Shown piece after piece: positions 36,631 through 47,357 of a stretch of DNA of 64,000 nucleotides (positions within the stretch are counted from its first letter, which is position 1; the number at the start of each line of letters is the position of its first letter). Origin of the DNA: Microbulbifer flavimaris (lineage in GTDB: Bacteria; Pseudomonadota; Gammaproteobacteria; Pseudomonadales; Cellvibrionaceae). The position numbers and the translations under genes were made by a program. Under the pieces are notes generated by a model, which worked only from the letters and a program-made list of their open reading frames with translations, made no database searches and was not told where the DNA came from. The DNA lies in assembly GCF_001641755.2 (NCBI RefSeq), contig NZ_LRFG02000004.1, positions 284,449-348,448 on the forward strand. Direction: 5' to 3'.

Positions 36631-37031
36631 TCATGGCTCTGTGGGCAAAGACGCTTTTACCGCGTCATAGTCATAGGTGGTGATCTCGTGGCGGTTGCCA
36701 TCGGGGTCGCTGAAATAGAGCGACCAGGAAAGATCATGGTCCGACAAGGCCACCTCAGCTCCACAGGCATCCAGGTGCCCTTTCCAGCGCAGAAACTCCA
36801 TACCGCTGGCGCCGAAGGCAATTGTCGAGGCAGGCCCTTTGTCAGACTCAAACAGCGCCAGATGAACCTGGCCGGCAGCATCTGCCAGCATCAGCGGTCC
36901 ATCGCCTTCCGCCCAGGGCAGATACTGCTCCATCACGCGAAACCCAGCACCTCCTGATACCAGTGATGCGCTGCTGGGCGGTCAGAGACATAGATATGTA
37001 CGTGGTCGATACCAGAGAGTTTCGGTGGCAT
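36631..37031 (-). pseudogene. Glyoxalase/VOC family gene with -1 frameshift
   Basis: Two reading frames together make one VOC-fold protein of about 133 residues. The first, from ATG 37031 (GAAGGACC upstream), gives MPPKLSGIDHVHIYVSDRPA through the expected WYQEVLGF. It then hits TGA near 36935. The homologous sequence continues in another frame as VMEQYLPWAEGDGPLM and ends with YFSDPDGNRHEI. Adding one base near 36939 (TTTCGCG to TTTCCGCG) would restore one frame. It is either a recent inactivation or a sequencing error. Confidence 0.75.
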
Positions 37032-37654
37032 ATCTCGGTCCTTCTTCCAGGATAAATGTGTGTTATTTCTGCAGCGATGGCACCCACTCACTCTCTATCG
37101 GCATCGCCGACTCTCTTCCCACCGCCGTTGCCAGGCCCAGGGGCTGACTTGGCAATCCGAAACGCGCGAGAGCAGCTCGGCCTCCGCGAATAGCACATGA
37201 TCGAGAAATGCTTTAGCGACAGTTGAGCCTTCGATGCCGGCCTCACTCAGTCATCTCTGCCCTCAGCGTCTCAGCCATTCACCGAAACTACAAATGAACC
37301 CCAGCCATTCGTCAAGCAAAGCGGAAAGGATCGGCTATCTGCCTCCTCACCCCATCCGGCAAACGTTCATGCCCCCTTCATTGCAGCCCTACCTGTAACG
37401 CTGGAGTTTTACACAAAGATTGCAGTCGCCTAGAGCCACTCAAGTCATACCTGGCAACAGCTGATTCTCAATCCTTGTGATCAATCCACAGAAGCGATCG
37501 TCTTTAGTGCGCAGCTTATCGGGCAGGGCTCAATCAAGCGATAAGACTTTGGCAGAAGTGCCACAACTGGTGACATAGGCGCGCTCCCCATCCACGCCAG
37601 CGGCCTGTGCCATACCTATACTGACCTCATTACTCACCAATCCAGGAAGTCAGA
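37032..37654. other. Long intergenic region, no gene recognised
   Basis: This stretch of 623 bases has scattered stops in all frames and no credible coding signal, tRNA or strong hairpin that I can see. It may be a decayed gene or regulatory DNA. Confidence 0.4.
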
Positions 37655-38449
37655 ATGGACACGCAGCTCAGCGGGAAATTGGCATTTGTCAGTGGCTCTA
37701 CCAAGGGAATAGGGCGCGCTATTGCGGAGTCACTCCTGGATGAGGGCGCCCGGGTGATCATCAACGGCCGCAGCGGCACTCAACAACTGGCTGACAGCCT
37801 GTCTGACAGGGGCGATGTCCTGGCGGTGGAAGGAGATCTCGCTGACCCTGCCGATACCCAGCGCATGTGCAAAGAAATCGACGCCATGGGTGATGTGGAT
37901 ATCCTGATCAACAATATGGGCATCTTCAATCCGCAGCGCTTCGCTGAAATCGAAGACGAGGAATGGCAGAAATTTTTCGATGCCAACATCATGAGCACGG
38001 TACGCCTGTCCCGTCACTTCTTCCCCAAAATGCTGGAACGGGACTTTGGCCGCATCATTAATATTGCCAGCGAGGCCGGTATGCGCGGCCTGGAAAGCAT
38101 GGTGCACTACTCAATGACCAAAGGCGCCCAGATCGTGATTGGTCGCGGGCTCGCCAACCTGACCCAGGGTAGTGGCCGGGATATTACCGTCAACTCTGTA
38201 CTGCCCGGGCCAACTCTCACCGAAGGGGTCCAGAATTGGCTCAAGGAGAGTGCCCAGGTACAGGGCAAGTCCGAGGAAGAATTTGTGGCGGAGTTTTTCA
38301 AGGAGACCGAGCCCACCTCCCTGATCCAGCGCTTTATCCAGCCGGAAGAGATCGCCAGCATCGTCACCTTCCTGGCCTCCCCTCTAAGCTCAGCCATCAA
38401 CGGCGCCAGTATCAAGGCCGAAGGCGGCCTGATTAAATCCATTGTCTGA
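37655..38449 (+). CDS. Short-chain dehydrogenase/reductase
   Basis: The 264-residue protein has the NAD(P)-binding motif GSTKGIGRAIAESL, the structural NNMG, and a catalytic triad of Ser in INIASEAG, Tyr in MVHYSMTKGAQ and the Lys four residues on. The substrate is unknown. CAGGAAGTC precedes the ATG. Confidence 0.9.
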   Translation: MDTQLSGKLAFVSGSTKGIGRAIAESLLDEGARVIINGRSGTQQLADSLSDRGDVLAVEGDLADPADTQRMCKEIDAMGDVDILINNMGIFNPQRFAEIEDEEWQKFFDANIMSTVRLSRHFFPKMLERDFGRIINIASEAGMRGLESMVHYSMTKGAQIVIGRGLANLTQGSGRDITVNSVLPGPTLTEGVQNWLKESAQVQGKSEEEFVAEFFKETEPTSLIQRFIQPEEIASIVTFLASPLSSAINGASIKAEGGLIKSIV

Positions 38450-38474
38450 GTGCGGCATGAATGCGGAGAGATGA

Positions 38475-38798
38475 TTAGCCTCGAGCTTGGTTTCTAGCCG
38501 GTCGTCCATACAGAATTCGCAGCTCGTCCTTGGCCTGCTCCAGCACCTTGAGCTGTTCGCTATCCAAGCTACTGCCGGCGCGATTGATATAGAAAGTAAG
38601 CATCGACATGGCGGAGCGGAAGGGTTCTGACTTCCTGCGCTGACTTTCCTCCGCCGACCGACTCAGCGAGCGGGCAATCGCTTTAGGGTCTTCCAGGGCG
38701 AACACCCCTTTCTCCAGATCCAGGGCATCGCTGGTCTGCGTCACCTTTTGCGACCACTGCTTTTTCTGCGACGGCTTTTCTGAGGAATGCTTTGCCAT
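38475..38798 (-). CDS. DUF3175 family protein
   Basis: The 107-residue Lys/Ser-rich protein has the family core WSQKVTQTSDALDLEKGVFA, then SLSRSAEESQRRKS and MSMLTFYINRAGSSL. Proteins of this family are small, uncharacterised and soluble. It is on the same strand as, and 28 bases downstream of, the GNAT gene, so the two may be co-transcribed. Confidence 0.85.
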   Translation of the reverse strand: MAKHSSEKPSQKKQWSQKVTQTSDALDLEKGVFALEDPKAIARSLSRSAEESQRRKSEPFRSAMSMLTFYINRAGSSLDSEQLKVLEQAKDELRILYGRPARNQARG

Positions 38799-38826
38799 AT
38801 CGTTCCCCGCGGGCGCCAGCGCCCGC

Positions 38827-39372
38827 TTACCAGTGCTCCGGGGCGCTCAATGACAATGCGCACCGTGCTACCCCGGCCGCACTGTCCAACGCTCCCGGCT
38901 GCAGTTTCAACGCCATCCACGCCTCCGGGTAGGGCAACGGGTAAGGCGCCTCTATCCGGTGCCCGGACCTGAAACCAAAGCGTGAATAATAGGCCGGATC
39001 CCCAAGCACCAGCACCAGATCAGTACCGCTGCTCTTGAGCCGTTCAAGACCGTGCTCCACCAGCGCCCTACCAACACCCTGCCCATGGCAACTGCGCTTT
39101 ACCGCCAGCGGCGCCAGGATAGATACACTCAATGGCGGACCACCCTCGAGCTTCACAGCCGTGAAGAGCACACAGCCCAGGGGCTCAGCCTCTTCTTCCG
39201 CAACCTCTTCCGCCACCAGAACCAGGCGTGGTTCTGCTGTCTCATCCGTCAGCAGGTCCACCGCCAACTGCGCCACTGCAGGCGCCTCATCCTCCCCGGC
39301 AAAGGCATCCAGGTGAATGGCCCGAATCAGCTCACCTTCTCCCGGGCTCGCCGCCCTTACAGTTATCAACAC
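38827..39372 (-). CDS. GNAT family N-acetyltransferase (YhbS-like)
   Basis: The 181-residue acetyl-CoA-dependent transferase has the CoA-binding motif A at VKRSCHGQGVGRALVEHGL and the later VLVLGDPAYYSRFGFR typical of the YhbS subfamily. It starts at GTG with GGAG upstream. The acceptor is unknown. Confidence 0.87.
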   Translation of the reverse strand: MLITVRAASPGEGELIRAIHLDAFAGEDEAPAVAQLAVDLLTDETAEPRLVLVAEEVAEEEAEPLGCVLFTAVKLEGGPPLSVSILAPLAVKRSCHGQGVGRALVEHGLERLKSSGTDLVLVLGDPAYYSRFGFRSGHRIEAPYPLPYPEAWMALKLQPGALDSAAGVARCALSLSAPEHW

Positions 39373-39865
39373 CTTGCTCCACTCCTGCTTGATCCACTCG
39401 TGACGGTTCCTGCACTTCCGCGGGCTTCGGCGCTACCGCCGACTGCCTTCATTATTGCGCAACAGACCCCGACGCGGTCTTGCCTCAAAACCACAGCTGC
39501 AGCCGCAGCAATAGCCTAAACCTATTGGGTGAAGAGCTTTAATTGATTTAACAAAAGCGTAGCTGGTCGCTAATCTCTTAATCGTGACTAAGAAACAACG
39601 ACCGGAGAACGACATGAAACTGACAATGGCGACAGACAATGCGAACAGTGATCTTGAATGCAACTACACTGACAACTACTACGGCGACCAGGTCTGCGTA
39701 CAGCGGCAGCCTCACTGAGGGCTCCCGGCCACACCCGCGCTATCTTTGGAGCCGAAAAGGCACTCCAACGAAAGCCTTTTCCGGTTGCGGTTGCGATCGC
39801 GCCACATTTTGCAACCGCGCCTTCATCCCTGGCCGCCCGCGTAGTTGACTGTGCCGGCCACAGCT
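39373..39865. other. Intergenic region with one possible micro-ORF
   Basis: The 493-base stretch has no clear gene. The only candidate is a 34-residue ORF at 39614-39718, listed separately. Confidence 0.4.
39614..39718 (+). CDS. Possible 34-residue peptide
   Basis: ATG with CGGAGAACG upstream opens a 34-codon frame: a short N-terminal MKLTMATDNANSDLE, then CNYTDNYYGDQVC with two cysteines, then VQRQPH. There is no hydrophobic signal peptide. It could be a true microprotein, the remnant of a secreted small protein, or chance. Confidence 0.25.
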   Translation: MKLTMATDNANSDLECNYTDNYYGDQVCVQRQPH

Positions 39866-40075
39866 TTATCGCGGCGATGCCGGTTTTCTGGCAAACAACA
39901 GCCTGACCAGGAAAACCACTGCCACACAACCTAAAGCTTCAAGAAGTATAAAGAGGCTTGTGGGGAGTGCCTCACGGACGATGAACAAGAAAGACATATA
40001 TACGATCAGGAACAGCAGCATAAACACCACTGCAACCAGCCCAGCAATACGGGCAAAACCAGAATTCCTTTTCAC
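39866..40075 (-). CDS. Small membrane protein, possibly frameshifted
   Basis: The 69-residue protein has two membrane helices (about residues 10-33 and 40-62) and a basic end. It starts at GTG with GAGGGAG upstream. In an overlapping frame, ATG 40193 opens a hydrophobic N-terminal helix (IVKSLVLVACVVSTALQ) that runs to the same point. One base change near 40070 would join both into a roughly 110-residue three-helix protein. No family recognised. Confidence 0.5.
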   Translation of the reverse strand: MKRNSGFARIAGLVAVVFMLLFLIVYMSFLFIVREALPTSLFILLEALGCVAVVFLVRLLFARKPASPR

Positions 40076-40223
40076 GCAAACGCTCCCTCAACAACATTAA
40101 CGATAACCTTGCCTGGAGTGCAGTCGAGACTACACAAGCCACCAAAACAAGGGATTTAACAATCTGCAACGCTGGAATTGGCAGCACCCACATCCTACCT
40201 GCACATGGGATTTTCTCCGCCCC

Positions 40224-40592
40224 TCAGGGGTTATCTATACGGAAAAACTGGATACTTAGCGGATAGCGCCACAACTTGCCCTCACTGGCATTGACCGTAC
40301 CAACAATCACGAAAATGATATTGACAAGCAGCAGGACAAAAAGGCCCAGGAAACCGATGAGAACAAACATCAGCACGACACAGATCATGGAATAGATCAG
40401 GGCACTGATCATCCAGTTCAGGATAACCTTTCCATGCCTGTCCACCTCCACAGACTGATCTCTGTGCAGAGCCCACAGGACAACAGGAATAATGAATCCC
40501 GCCCCCGGGATAAAGACACCAGCCAACTGGCTGATATGCATCAACATGAGATATGTGTCTTTTTCCATGCCCCAGAGTCTAAATTCATTCAC
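40224..40592 (-). CDS. DUF4870/Tic20-like small membrane protein
   Basis: The 122-residue protein has three or four hydrophobic helices. The conserved features of DUF4870 are the N-terminal HISQLAGVFIPGAGFIIPVVLWALHRDQ, then VEVDRHGKVILNWMISALIY and a final YPLSIQFFRI. Starts at GTG 40592 (AAGG upstream) or ATG 40568 are both possible. The function is unknown. Confidence 0.8.
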   Translation of the reverse strand: MNEFRLWGMEKDTYLMLMHISQLAGVFIPGAGFIIPVVLWALHRDQSVEVDRHGKVILNWMISALIYSMICVVLMFVLIGFLGLFVLLLVNIIFVIVGTVNASEGKLWRYPLSIQFFRIDNP

Positions 40593-40869
40593 TTTTGAAT
40601 CCTTTTATTGTCGATTTCACGAAAATATCCAGCAGCGCCACCACTGACTTCAAGCTTTCGGCTGGCACGGGGGCTGCCAATATTCTCATGCCAGCTCACC
40701 TGAAAACTTTTAGAGCGAATACAGAAGGCCGGAACATTTGATTTGCCTCTCGCTGGAGCCTGAAGCGCCGCCGATCACTCACTTCACACTTGGATCAGAC
40801 CAGCAGCGGGCGCCATTCTCAGCCCCGGAAACTACCCACTAGTGGGCTCCTCAATACACCTGAGCAGAA

Positions 40870-41016
40870 TCAAGAAACGATTTTTCCGATTGCCTGACCA
40901 ATCCAGATTCCAGACGTCAATAGAAAAACACCAATGAAAAATGCACCCAGGACCACGATGCCATTTTTCTCAGACTTCCCTACCGACTTCCACCATTGCT
41001 TTAGTGCATTACTCAT
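40870..41016 (-). CDS. 48-residue single-pass membrane protein
   Basis: ATG 41016 has an excellent Shine-Dalgarno sequence (AAAGGAGG, 8 bases before). The protein has a basic N-terminus (MSNALKQWWKSVGKSEKNG), one hydrophobic helix (IVVLGAFFIGVFLLTSGIWI) and a short tail GQAIGKIVS. The ribosome-binding site and positive-inside topology support a real gene. No family recognised. Confidence 0.7.
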   Translation of the reverse strand: MSNALKQWWKSVGKSEKNGIVVLGAFFIGVFLLTSGIWIGQAIGKIVS

Positions 41017-41165
41017 ATAAACCTCCTTTGGCAACCATCAAGGCAGCGTACAGGCATAACGATGCCAGTACGGGCAGCTTACCGCGTGCGTATTTATGCA
41101 AAACTGGGGACGCAGCGACTGCGGCAAAAGGAGCAATCTGCACGCCCCTCTACTGCAGCGCTCCT

Positions 41166-41645
41166 TCAATCGTATTTTATGAGGGTTACCTCATACGCCC
41201 CAAAGCCTGTTTCTTCGTACAAGCTCAAGGCAGCGAAGTTCTTCGCCAATGCTGAGACCTGCAGCGTAAAGACGCCAAGGGAGCTCACATATTCCTCAAC
41301 TTTTTCTATTAGCAACTTGGCTATTCCCCGCCTGCGAAAACCTTCCGCAACAGCGAGATCCGTAATTTCCCCATACCTTTTATATCTCTCATAGATATGG
41401 CGAGCACCGTCATCCTCACCTGAAATGAGAACAACTATAAAACCCACGATCTCATTTTCATGACGAGCAACGAATACCTTCCCTTGATATTCGTTACACA
41501 TAGCGAGAAGGTAATCGAAGTGCTTGTCTGCCACTTCCTTTCCTGGCGGACGTGACGGATGGAGCACTGATTCAAAGTCCTGCAGCAGCTCCATAAGTTC
41601 AACGACTGCCTTCCTTAAACTGGCCGAATACTCGAAGATTTCCAT
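41166..41645 (-). CDS. GNAT family N-acetyltransferase
   Basis: The 159-residue acetyltransferase has motif A in ITDLAVAEGFRRRGIAKLLIEKVEEY and the terminal FAALSLYEETGFGAYEVTLIKYD. Its codon use and base composition are more AT-rich than flanking housekeeping genes, which suggests acquisition. The substrate is unknown. Confidence 0.85.
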   Translation of the reverse strand: MEIFEYSASLRKAVVELMELLQDFESVLHPSRPPGKEVADKHFDYLLAMCNEYQGKVFVARHENEIVGFIVVLISGEDDGARHIYERYKRYGEITDLAVAEGFRRRGIAKLLIEKVEEYVSSLGVFTLQVSALAKNFAALSLYEETGFGAYEVTLIKYD

Positions 41646-41753
41646 ATATGCTCAACCTCAGTACAGCGTGCAAGAGGGTTCGCTTCGTTATGCAAAAAAT
41701 GAAGTGAGAACGCTCAATGAAGCGAAGGTCACGAATCCGACTGCTGCGATTCG

Positions 41754-42137
41754 TTAACTGGTTTTTGGCACGCAGCCTTCGGCGCTAGGATCCGCAATAT
41801 TTCTATATGGTATCGCTTCCCAAAATTGCTCCATGCGCTGTTCTAAACCAACTAAGATCTCTCGATCAACATTGGGAGAAAATCCGCCAGTAGTCGAGCC
41901 GCGGACCAGCTGCTTTCCATCGAGTGTAAAGCATGTCCTTATCTCTGCTTTAGCAGAGCCGTCAAAAAAATAGAAATATGAAGGCTCACTTTCGGTTTGA
42001 TTCGAGGGCGACATCATTCCTGAGCTATGATCGATCGCACCAAAAATCTTAGCGAACGTATCTACAGGCGATATATTCTCTGATGAGACCGCAGGACTTG
42101 AAATGAACATTATAAGTACGATTATTTTCTTACACAT
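41754..42137 (-). CDS. Hypothetical secreted protein
   Basis: The 127-residue protein has a signal peptide (MCKKIIVLIMFISSPAVSS) and a small soluble domain with two Cys (TCFTLDGK and EGCVPK), which may form a disulfide in the periplasm. ATG 42137 follows GGGAGAG and is preferred to a start nine codons earlier. It is AT-rich like its neighbour. No family recognised. Confidence 0.7.
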   Translation of the reverse strand: MCKKIIVLIMFISSPAVSSENISPVDTFAKIFGAIDHSSGMMSPSNQTESEPSYFYFFDGSAKAEIRTCFTLDGKQLVRGSTTGGFSPNVDREILVGLEQRMEQFWEAIPYRNIADPSAEGCVPKTS

Positions 42138-42494
42138 CGTTCTCTCCCTGGTAAACCAGTTCACAGTTCTATTTATAAGCCATAGGCTTTTGTTGCCTTT
42201 GGCCCTTTATCTCTGAAAATACCCACTCATGCAAGGTAGGCTTTTCTGCGACACCTGACGCTTAAGCGCTGTTGAGAGTGCTCCTGTCAATTCAAACCAG
42301 CCTCTCACTCCAGTTTCAATTTCACCCCCGTCAAAGCTCCCTGAAAATCAATGAGTTAGCTAAATGCGCCCGTGAACACAGGCCCATGTCTACCGAACAG
42401 GGAGGTTTCGCCTGCCAAAGACACAAAAAACCCCGCACTGGGCGGGGTTTGGCTCAACAGTTGGTACTGCTATTTGAGCTTAGGGGTGAGACGA
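42138..42494. other. Intergenic region with terminator
   Basis: No gene seen. It contains the terminator of the M28 peptidase gene at its right side; the remainder is relatively AT-rich. Confidence 0.4.
42424..42450 (-). terminator. Rho-independent terminator after M28 peptidase
   Basis: On the minus strand AAACCCCGCC/GGCGGGG pairs around a short loop and is followed by TTTTTT. It lies 45 bases after the M28 gene stop. Confidence 0.8.
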
Positions 42495-43904
42495 TCAGTT
42501 CTCGGTCGGGACCCGGCCCAGGTCGCCTTCCATTTCCGAGGCGAGGAAGGACATTACCACCCAGGCAGCGACGTTCTGCTTGAGGATTTCCGGGTCCACC
42601 TTGTCCAGGGTGTCGTTGGGCGTGTGGTGGTAGTCGAAGTAGTCGGTGCCGTCCTGGTACAGACCGAAGGCCGGTACGCCACGGGCGACGAAGACACTGC
42701 TGTCCGGACCACCGGATGACTGGTTGTTGCCGCGCTCAATGCCCAGCGGGGCCAGCAGTTGCATCATCTGGTCGGCGATGTCGAACTTGGTTTCCGGCAG
42801 GCGGGTGTCGAAGCGCCAGATCTTGCCGGCACCGAAGTCGGACTCGGACACTGCGATGATGTTGTCCAGCTCGTCCTGGTGCGCCTCCACATACTGCTTG
42901 GCACCCACCAGGCCGATTTCCTCGGCACCGTAAAGGATCACACGCAGGGTGCGACGCGGGCGCTGGGGCAGCTCGGCGATCATGCGTGCGGTTTCCATGA
43001 CGATAGCGACGCCGGCACCGTCGTCCAGCGCACCGGTGCCCTCATCCCAGGAGTCCAGGTGGGCGCCGATGATCATCACCTCTTCGGGCTTCTCGCGGCC
43101 GGTGATTTCACCGATCACGTTGAAGGAGGGGCCGTCCTCCAGGCGCTGGTTGTGCACATCCAGGTTCACCACCACCGGCTGGCCGCGCTCGAGCATGGCT
43201 TCCAGCAGGTTGGCATCCGGTGCGGAAAGCGCCAGCGCCGGTACCGGCTCCTCGACACCATCGATGGACATCATGCCGGTATGGGCGAAGCGATCGGAGT
43301 CGGTACCCACGGAGCGGATCATCAGTGCAACGGCCTCTTTCTCAGCGGCGGCGCGCATACCGCGGCTGCGCCCACCGACGGCCGGGCCGTACCCTTCACC
43401 GGTGCGGGTGCGCTCCATGCGCTTGTTGATAAAGGCGATCTTGCCGCGCACCTTGTCCGCGGGCGCCTCGATCAGCTCGCTCACATCGGCGAACTCGACG
43501 ATCTCTGCGGTCAGCCCCTCTTCCGGGGTGCCGACGCTGTAACCGAGGGAAGAGACCACCAGCGGCTGCGGGAACGGAGACACAACGCGGGCGTGGGCGT
43601 GGCCGCGATTCCAGCGCGGCACTTCGATCTGCTCGGTGTAGACGCGGTCAAAGCCCAGCGCCTTCATCTTCTCCTGCGCCCAGGCCACGGCGCGACGGTC
43701 GCCTTCTGAACCTGCCGGGCGGGGGCCAACCTCAACGGTGAGGGACTCCACGATGCTGTAGGCATCGGAGGATTCCAGGGCGCGATCCCGCAGCACCTCG
43801 GCCACGGAGAGATCTTCCTGGGACAGGGGCTTGGCGGTGGCCGTGGTGACGGCGAGCGCGGCGAGGAATCCACTGGTCATGGCCAGCAGGGGTCTGAGTT
43901 TCAT
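42495..43904 (-). CDS. M28 family zinc aminopeptidase, exported
   Basis: The 469-residue protein has a signal peptide (MKLRPLLAMTSGFLAALAVT, cleaved after ATA). A PA-type insert covers about residues 120-250. The M28 core has zinc ligands in IGAHLDSWDEGTGALDDGAG, GAEEIGLVG, SESDFGAG and DYHHTPNDTLDKVD. It likely removes N-terminal residues from peptides in the periplasm. ATG 43904 with GAAGG upstream is preferred. Confidence 0.93.
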   Translation of the reverse strand: MKLRPLLAMTSGFLAALAVTTATAKPLSQEDLSVAEVLRDRALESSDAYSIVESLTVEVGPRPAGSEGDRRAVAWAQEKMKALGFDRVYTEQIEVPRWNRGHAHARVVSPFPQPLVVSSLGYSVGTPEEGLTAEIVEFADVSELIEAPADKVRGKIAFINKRMERTRTGEGYGPAVGGRSRGMRAAAEKEAVALMIRSVGTDSDRFAHTGMMSIDGVEEPVPALALSAPDANLLEAMLERGQPVVVNLDVHNQRLEDGPSFNVIGEITGREKPEEVMIIGAHLDSWDEGTGALDDGAGVAIVMETARMIAELPQRPRRTLRVILYGAEEIGLVGAKQYVEAHQDELDNIIAVSESDFGAGKIWRFDTRLPETKFDIADQMMQLLAPLGIERGNNQSSGGPDSSVFVARGVPAFGLYQDGTDYFDYHHTPNDTLDKVDPEILKQNVAAWVVMSFLASEMEGDLGRVPTEN

Positions 43905-43936
43905 GGTGGTTACCTTCGGTCTCAAGCGGTTTACAG

Positions 43937-44281
43937 CTAATATTTTTCTTGGTTGATCAGTGCCAGCAGCCGGTGGCGCTGCTCGCGCAGCTTCTCCAGC
44001 CCGGCTTCGGTGAACAGGTAGGTCTGCCCGCCGGTGTACTCGTCCTCTTCAATGGCGAGGCACTCCAGCCGCAGCGCTTCCAGTTCCGGGTCGTGGCGCA
44101 TGGGATAGCCCACCAGCACACGCCACTCGTTTTCGTCGGCCTGGCCGGCGATCACGTCTTCCAGTCCCTTGAGAAAGTCGCGCCGCTCCATGCGAAAGCG
44201 CGGTGTACGCATATGCATCAGCGCCCAGATTATCAGGGCGAAGGCGAGAAACGAAAGGACGATGGTCAGCAGGATCGTCAT
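43937..44281 (-). CDS. Hypothetical membrane-anchored protein
   Basis: The 114-residue protein has one N-terminal helix (ILLTIVLSFLAFALIIWAL) and a charged, acidic cytoplasmic domain. That domain ends in a winged-helix-like stretch YLFTEAGLEKLREQRHRLLAL. It sits four bases from the TSUP transporter and probably shares its transcript. No function known. Confidence 0.7.
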   Translation of the reverse strand: MTILLTIVLSFLAFALIIWALMHMRTPRFRMERRDFLKGLEDVIAGQADENEWRVLVGYPMRHDPELEALRLECLAIEEDEYTGGQTYLFTEAGLEKLREQRHRLLALINQEKY

Positions 44282-44285
44282 CCCC

Positions 44286-45050
44286 TCACGTCTCCAGCAG
44301 CAGTTTGATGGCGATGGCCACGGTGGCTACGATAATGGCCGGGCGCACCAGTGCGGCGCCGCGGGCGATGACCATGTTGGAGCCCAACCGGGCACCGATG
44401 ACCTGAGCCACCCCCATACACAGCGCCAGCCCCAACAGCAGGTGGCCACCGGCGATAAAAATCACCATAGAGGTGAAATTGGTGGCCAGTACCAGCGGCT
44501 TGGTATGGGCCGTAGCCCGCCGCATGTTGTAACCCAGCAGCGCTGCAAAGGCCAGCGCGTAGATGGAGCCCATCCCCGGGCCGAAAAAGCCACCGTAAAA
44601 ACCTACACCGCCACCGATCAGCAGATTGAACAGGCCGTTCGACATCCGCGGTTTGCTGTCCACATCCGCGATACGCGGCGAGATGGCAAAGTAGATGGCA
44701 ATGGCGATCAGCAGGATCGGCAGCAGTGTCTGCAGTTGCTCACCACCCAGCCGGGTCACGGTCCAGGTGCCCAGGGCCGCACCGACAACGGCGGCCAGCA
44801 GGCCCGGCCACAGCGGGCGAAAATCCAGGTGGCCGGAGCGAAAATAGTTGTGTGTTGACGACAGGGTGCCAAACACGCTCTGGAATTTGTTGGTCCCCAA
44901 CGCATCCAACGGCGGGATGCCCGCCCAGAGCAGCGCCGGCAGTGTAATCATACCGCCGGCGCCGGCGATGGAGCTGATGAACCCGGCCGCAAAGCCCACT
45001 GCAGTCAGCAGCAGGTAGGTCAGCGGCGTGAGGTCACCGAGCTCCGGCAC
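44286..45050 (-). CDS. TSUP/TauE-SafE family anion permease
   Basis: The 254-residue protein has about eight membrane helices and the family duplicate motif: FAAGFISSIAGAGGMITLPALLW in the first half and IGGGVGFYGGFFGPGMGSI in the second. TSUP carriers export sulfite, sulfonates or other organic anions. It is two bases from the acyltransferase gene, in one operon. Confidence 0.9.
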   Translation of the reverse strand: MPELGDLTPLTYLLLTAVGFAAGFISSIAGAGGMITLPALLWAGIPPLDALGTNKFQSVFGTLSSTHNYFRSGHLDFRPLWPGLLAAVVGAALGTWTVTRLGGEQLQTLLPILLIAIAIYFAISPRIADVDSKPRMSNGLFNLLIGGGVGFYGGFFGPGMGSIYALAFAALLGYNMRRATAHTKPLVLATNFTSMVIFIAGGHLLLGLALCMGVAQVIGARLGSNMVIARGAALVRPAIIVATVAIAIKLLLET

Positions 45051-45052
45051 TG

Positions 45053-45715
45053 TTATTCAGCCGCGCTCTTGTCCGAGTCCTCGACCAGATCGGTCTGGTT
45101 TTCCGGCTTGCGGCCCTGGTACTGGTGGAAACGGCGCTGGATCTCGCGCATGTCTGTTTCCAGGTCACCGGTGGGCTGATAGAGGGAGTCCACCACGATG
45201 CGCTTGTTGGGAAAGTCCCAGGCGATCAGCAGCACGGGCACCTTGGCAGCGTAGGCAATACGCAGGAAACCGGTCTTCCACTTTGGGGCTTTTTTACGGG
45301 TGCCTTCCGGAGTGATGGCCATCCACATCTTTTCCCGCTCGCGGTAGGCACGGGCCATCTGCTGAGCCAGACCGCGGGGGGAGGCGCGGTCGGTGGGCAG
45401 ACCGCCGAGCCACATGAAAAAACGCTTGAAGGGGAAGAAGAAAGCCTCTTTCTTCATCATGAAGGAGATCTGGACCCTTAGCGCCATGATCATGGGCATG
45501 GCGACAATGAAGTCCCAGTTGGAGGTGTGCGGAGCCAGCGCCACCATCAGTTTTTTCTCCGCCGGCAGGTTGCCCTCAAAACGCCAGCCCAGCAGCTTGA
45601 TAATCAGGACTCCGAGACCGCTGGTGAAGCGATTACCGATACGGGGGACTTCTGGCGGTAATTCTTTTGGAATCGTGCTCACTTTATCGCTCTCTCGAGT
45701 TACGACTTTCTGCAT
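45053..45715 (-). CDS. Lysophospholipid acyltransferase family protein
   Basis: The 220-residue PlsC-type protein has HxxxxD as APHTSNWDFIVAMP, the acceptor motif LPTDRASPRG, and TPEGTRKKAPKWKTGFLRIA. It probably transfers acyl groups to a lysophospholipid or another glycerol compound at the inner membrane. The charged tail (ENQTDLVEDSDKSAAE) is likely disordered. Confidence 0.87.
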   Translation of the reverse strand: MQKVVTRESDKVSTIPKELPPEVPRIGNRFTSGLGVLIIKLLGWRFEGNLPAEKKLMVALAPHTSNWDFIVAMPMIMALRVQISFMMKKEAFFFPFKRFFMWLGGLPTDRASPRGLAQQMARAYREREKMWMAITPEGTRKKAPKWKTGFLRIAYAAKVPVLLIAWDFPNKRIVVDSLYQPTGDLETDMREIQRRFHQYQGRKPENQTDLVEDSDKSAAE

Positions 45716-45773
45716 GCTCTCTTCACCTGCTGGTGGCGGCCGCCCGGCGGCCGCAGGAAAACGTAAACCCTGG

Positions 45774-47357
<1,584 letters not shown>

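Noticed and set aside
42272..42583. Plus-strand frame across the M28 terminator
   Set aside because: It runs through a terminator hairpin into the opposite-strand peptidase gene; not credible.
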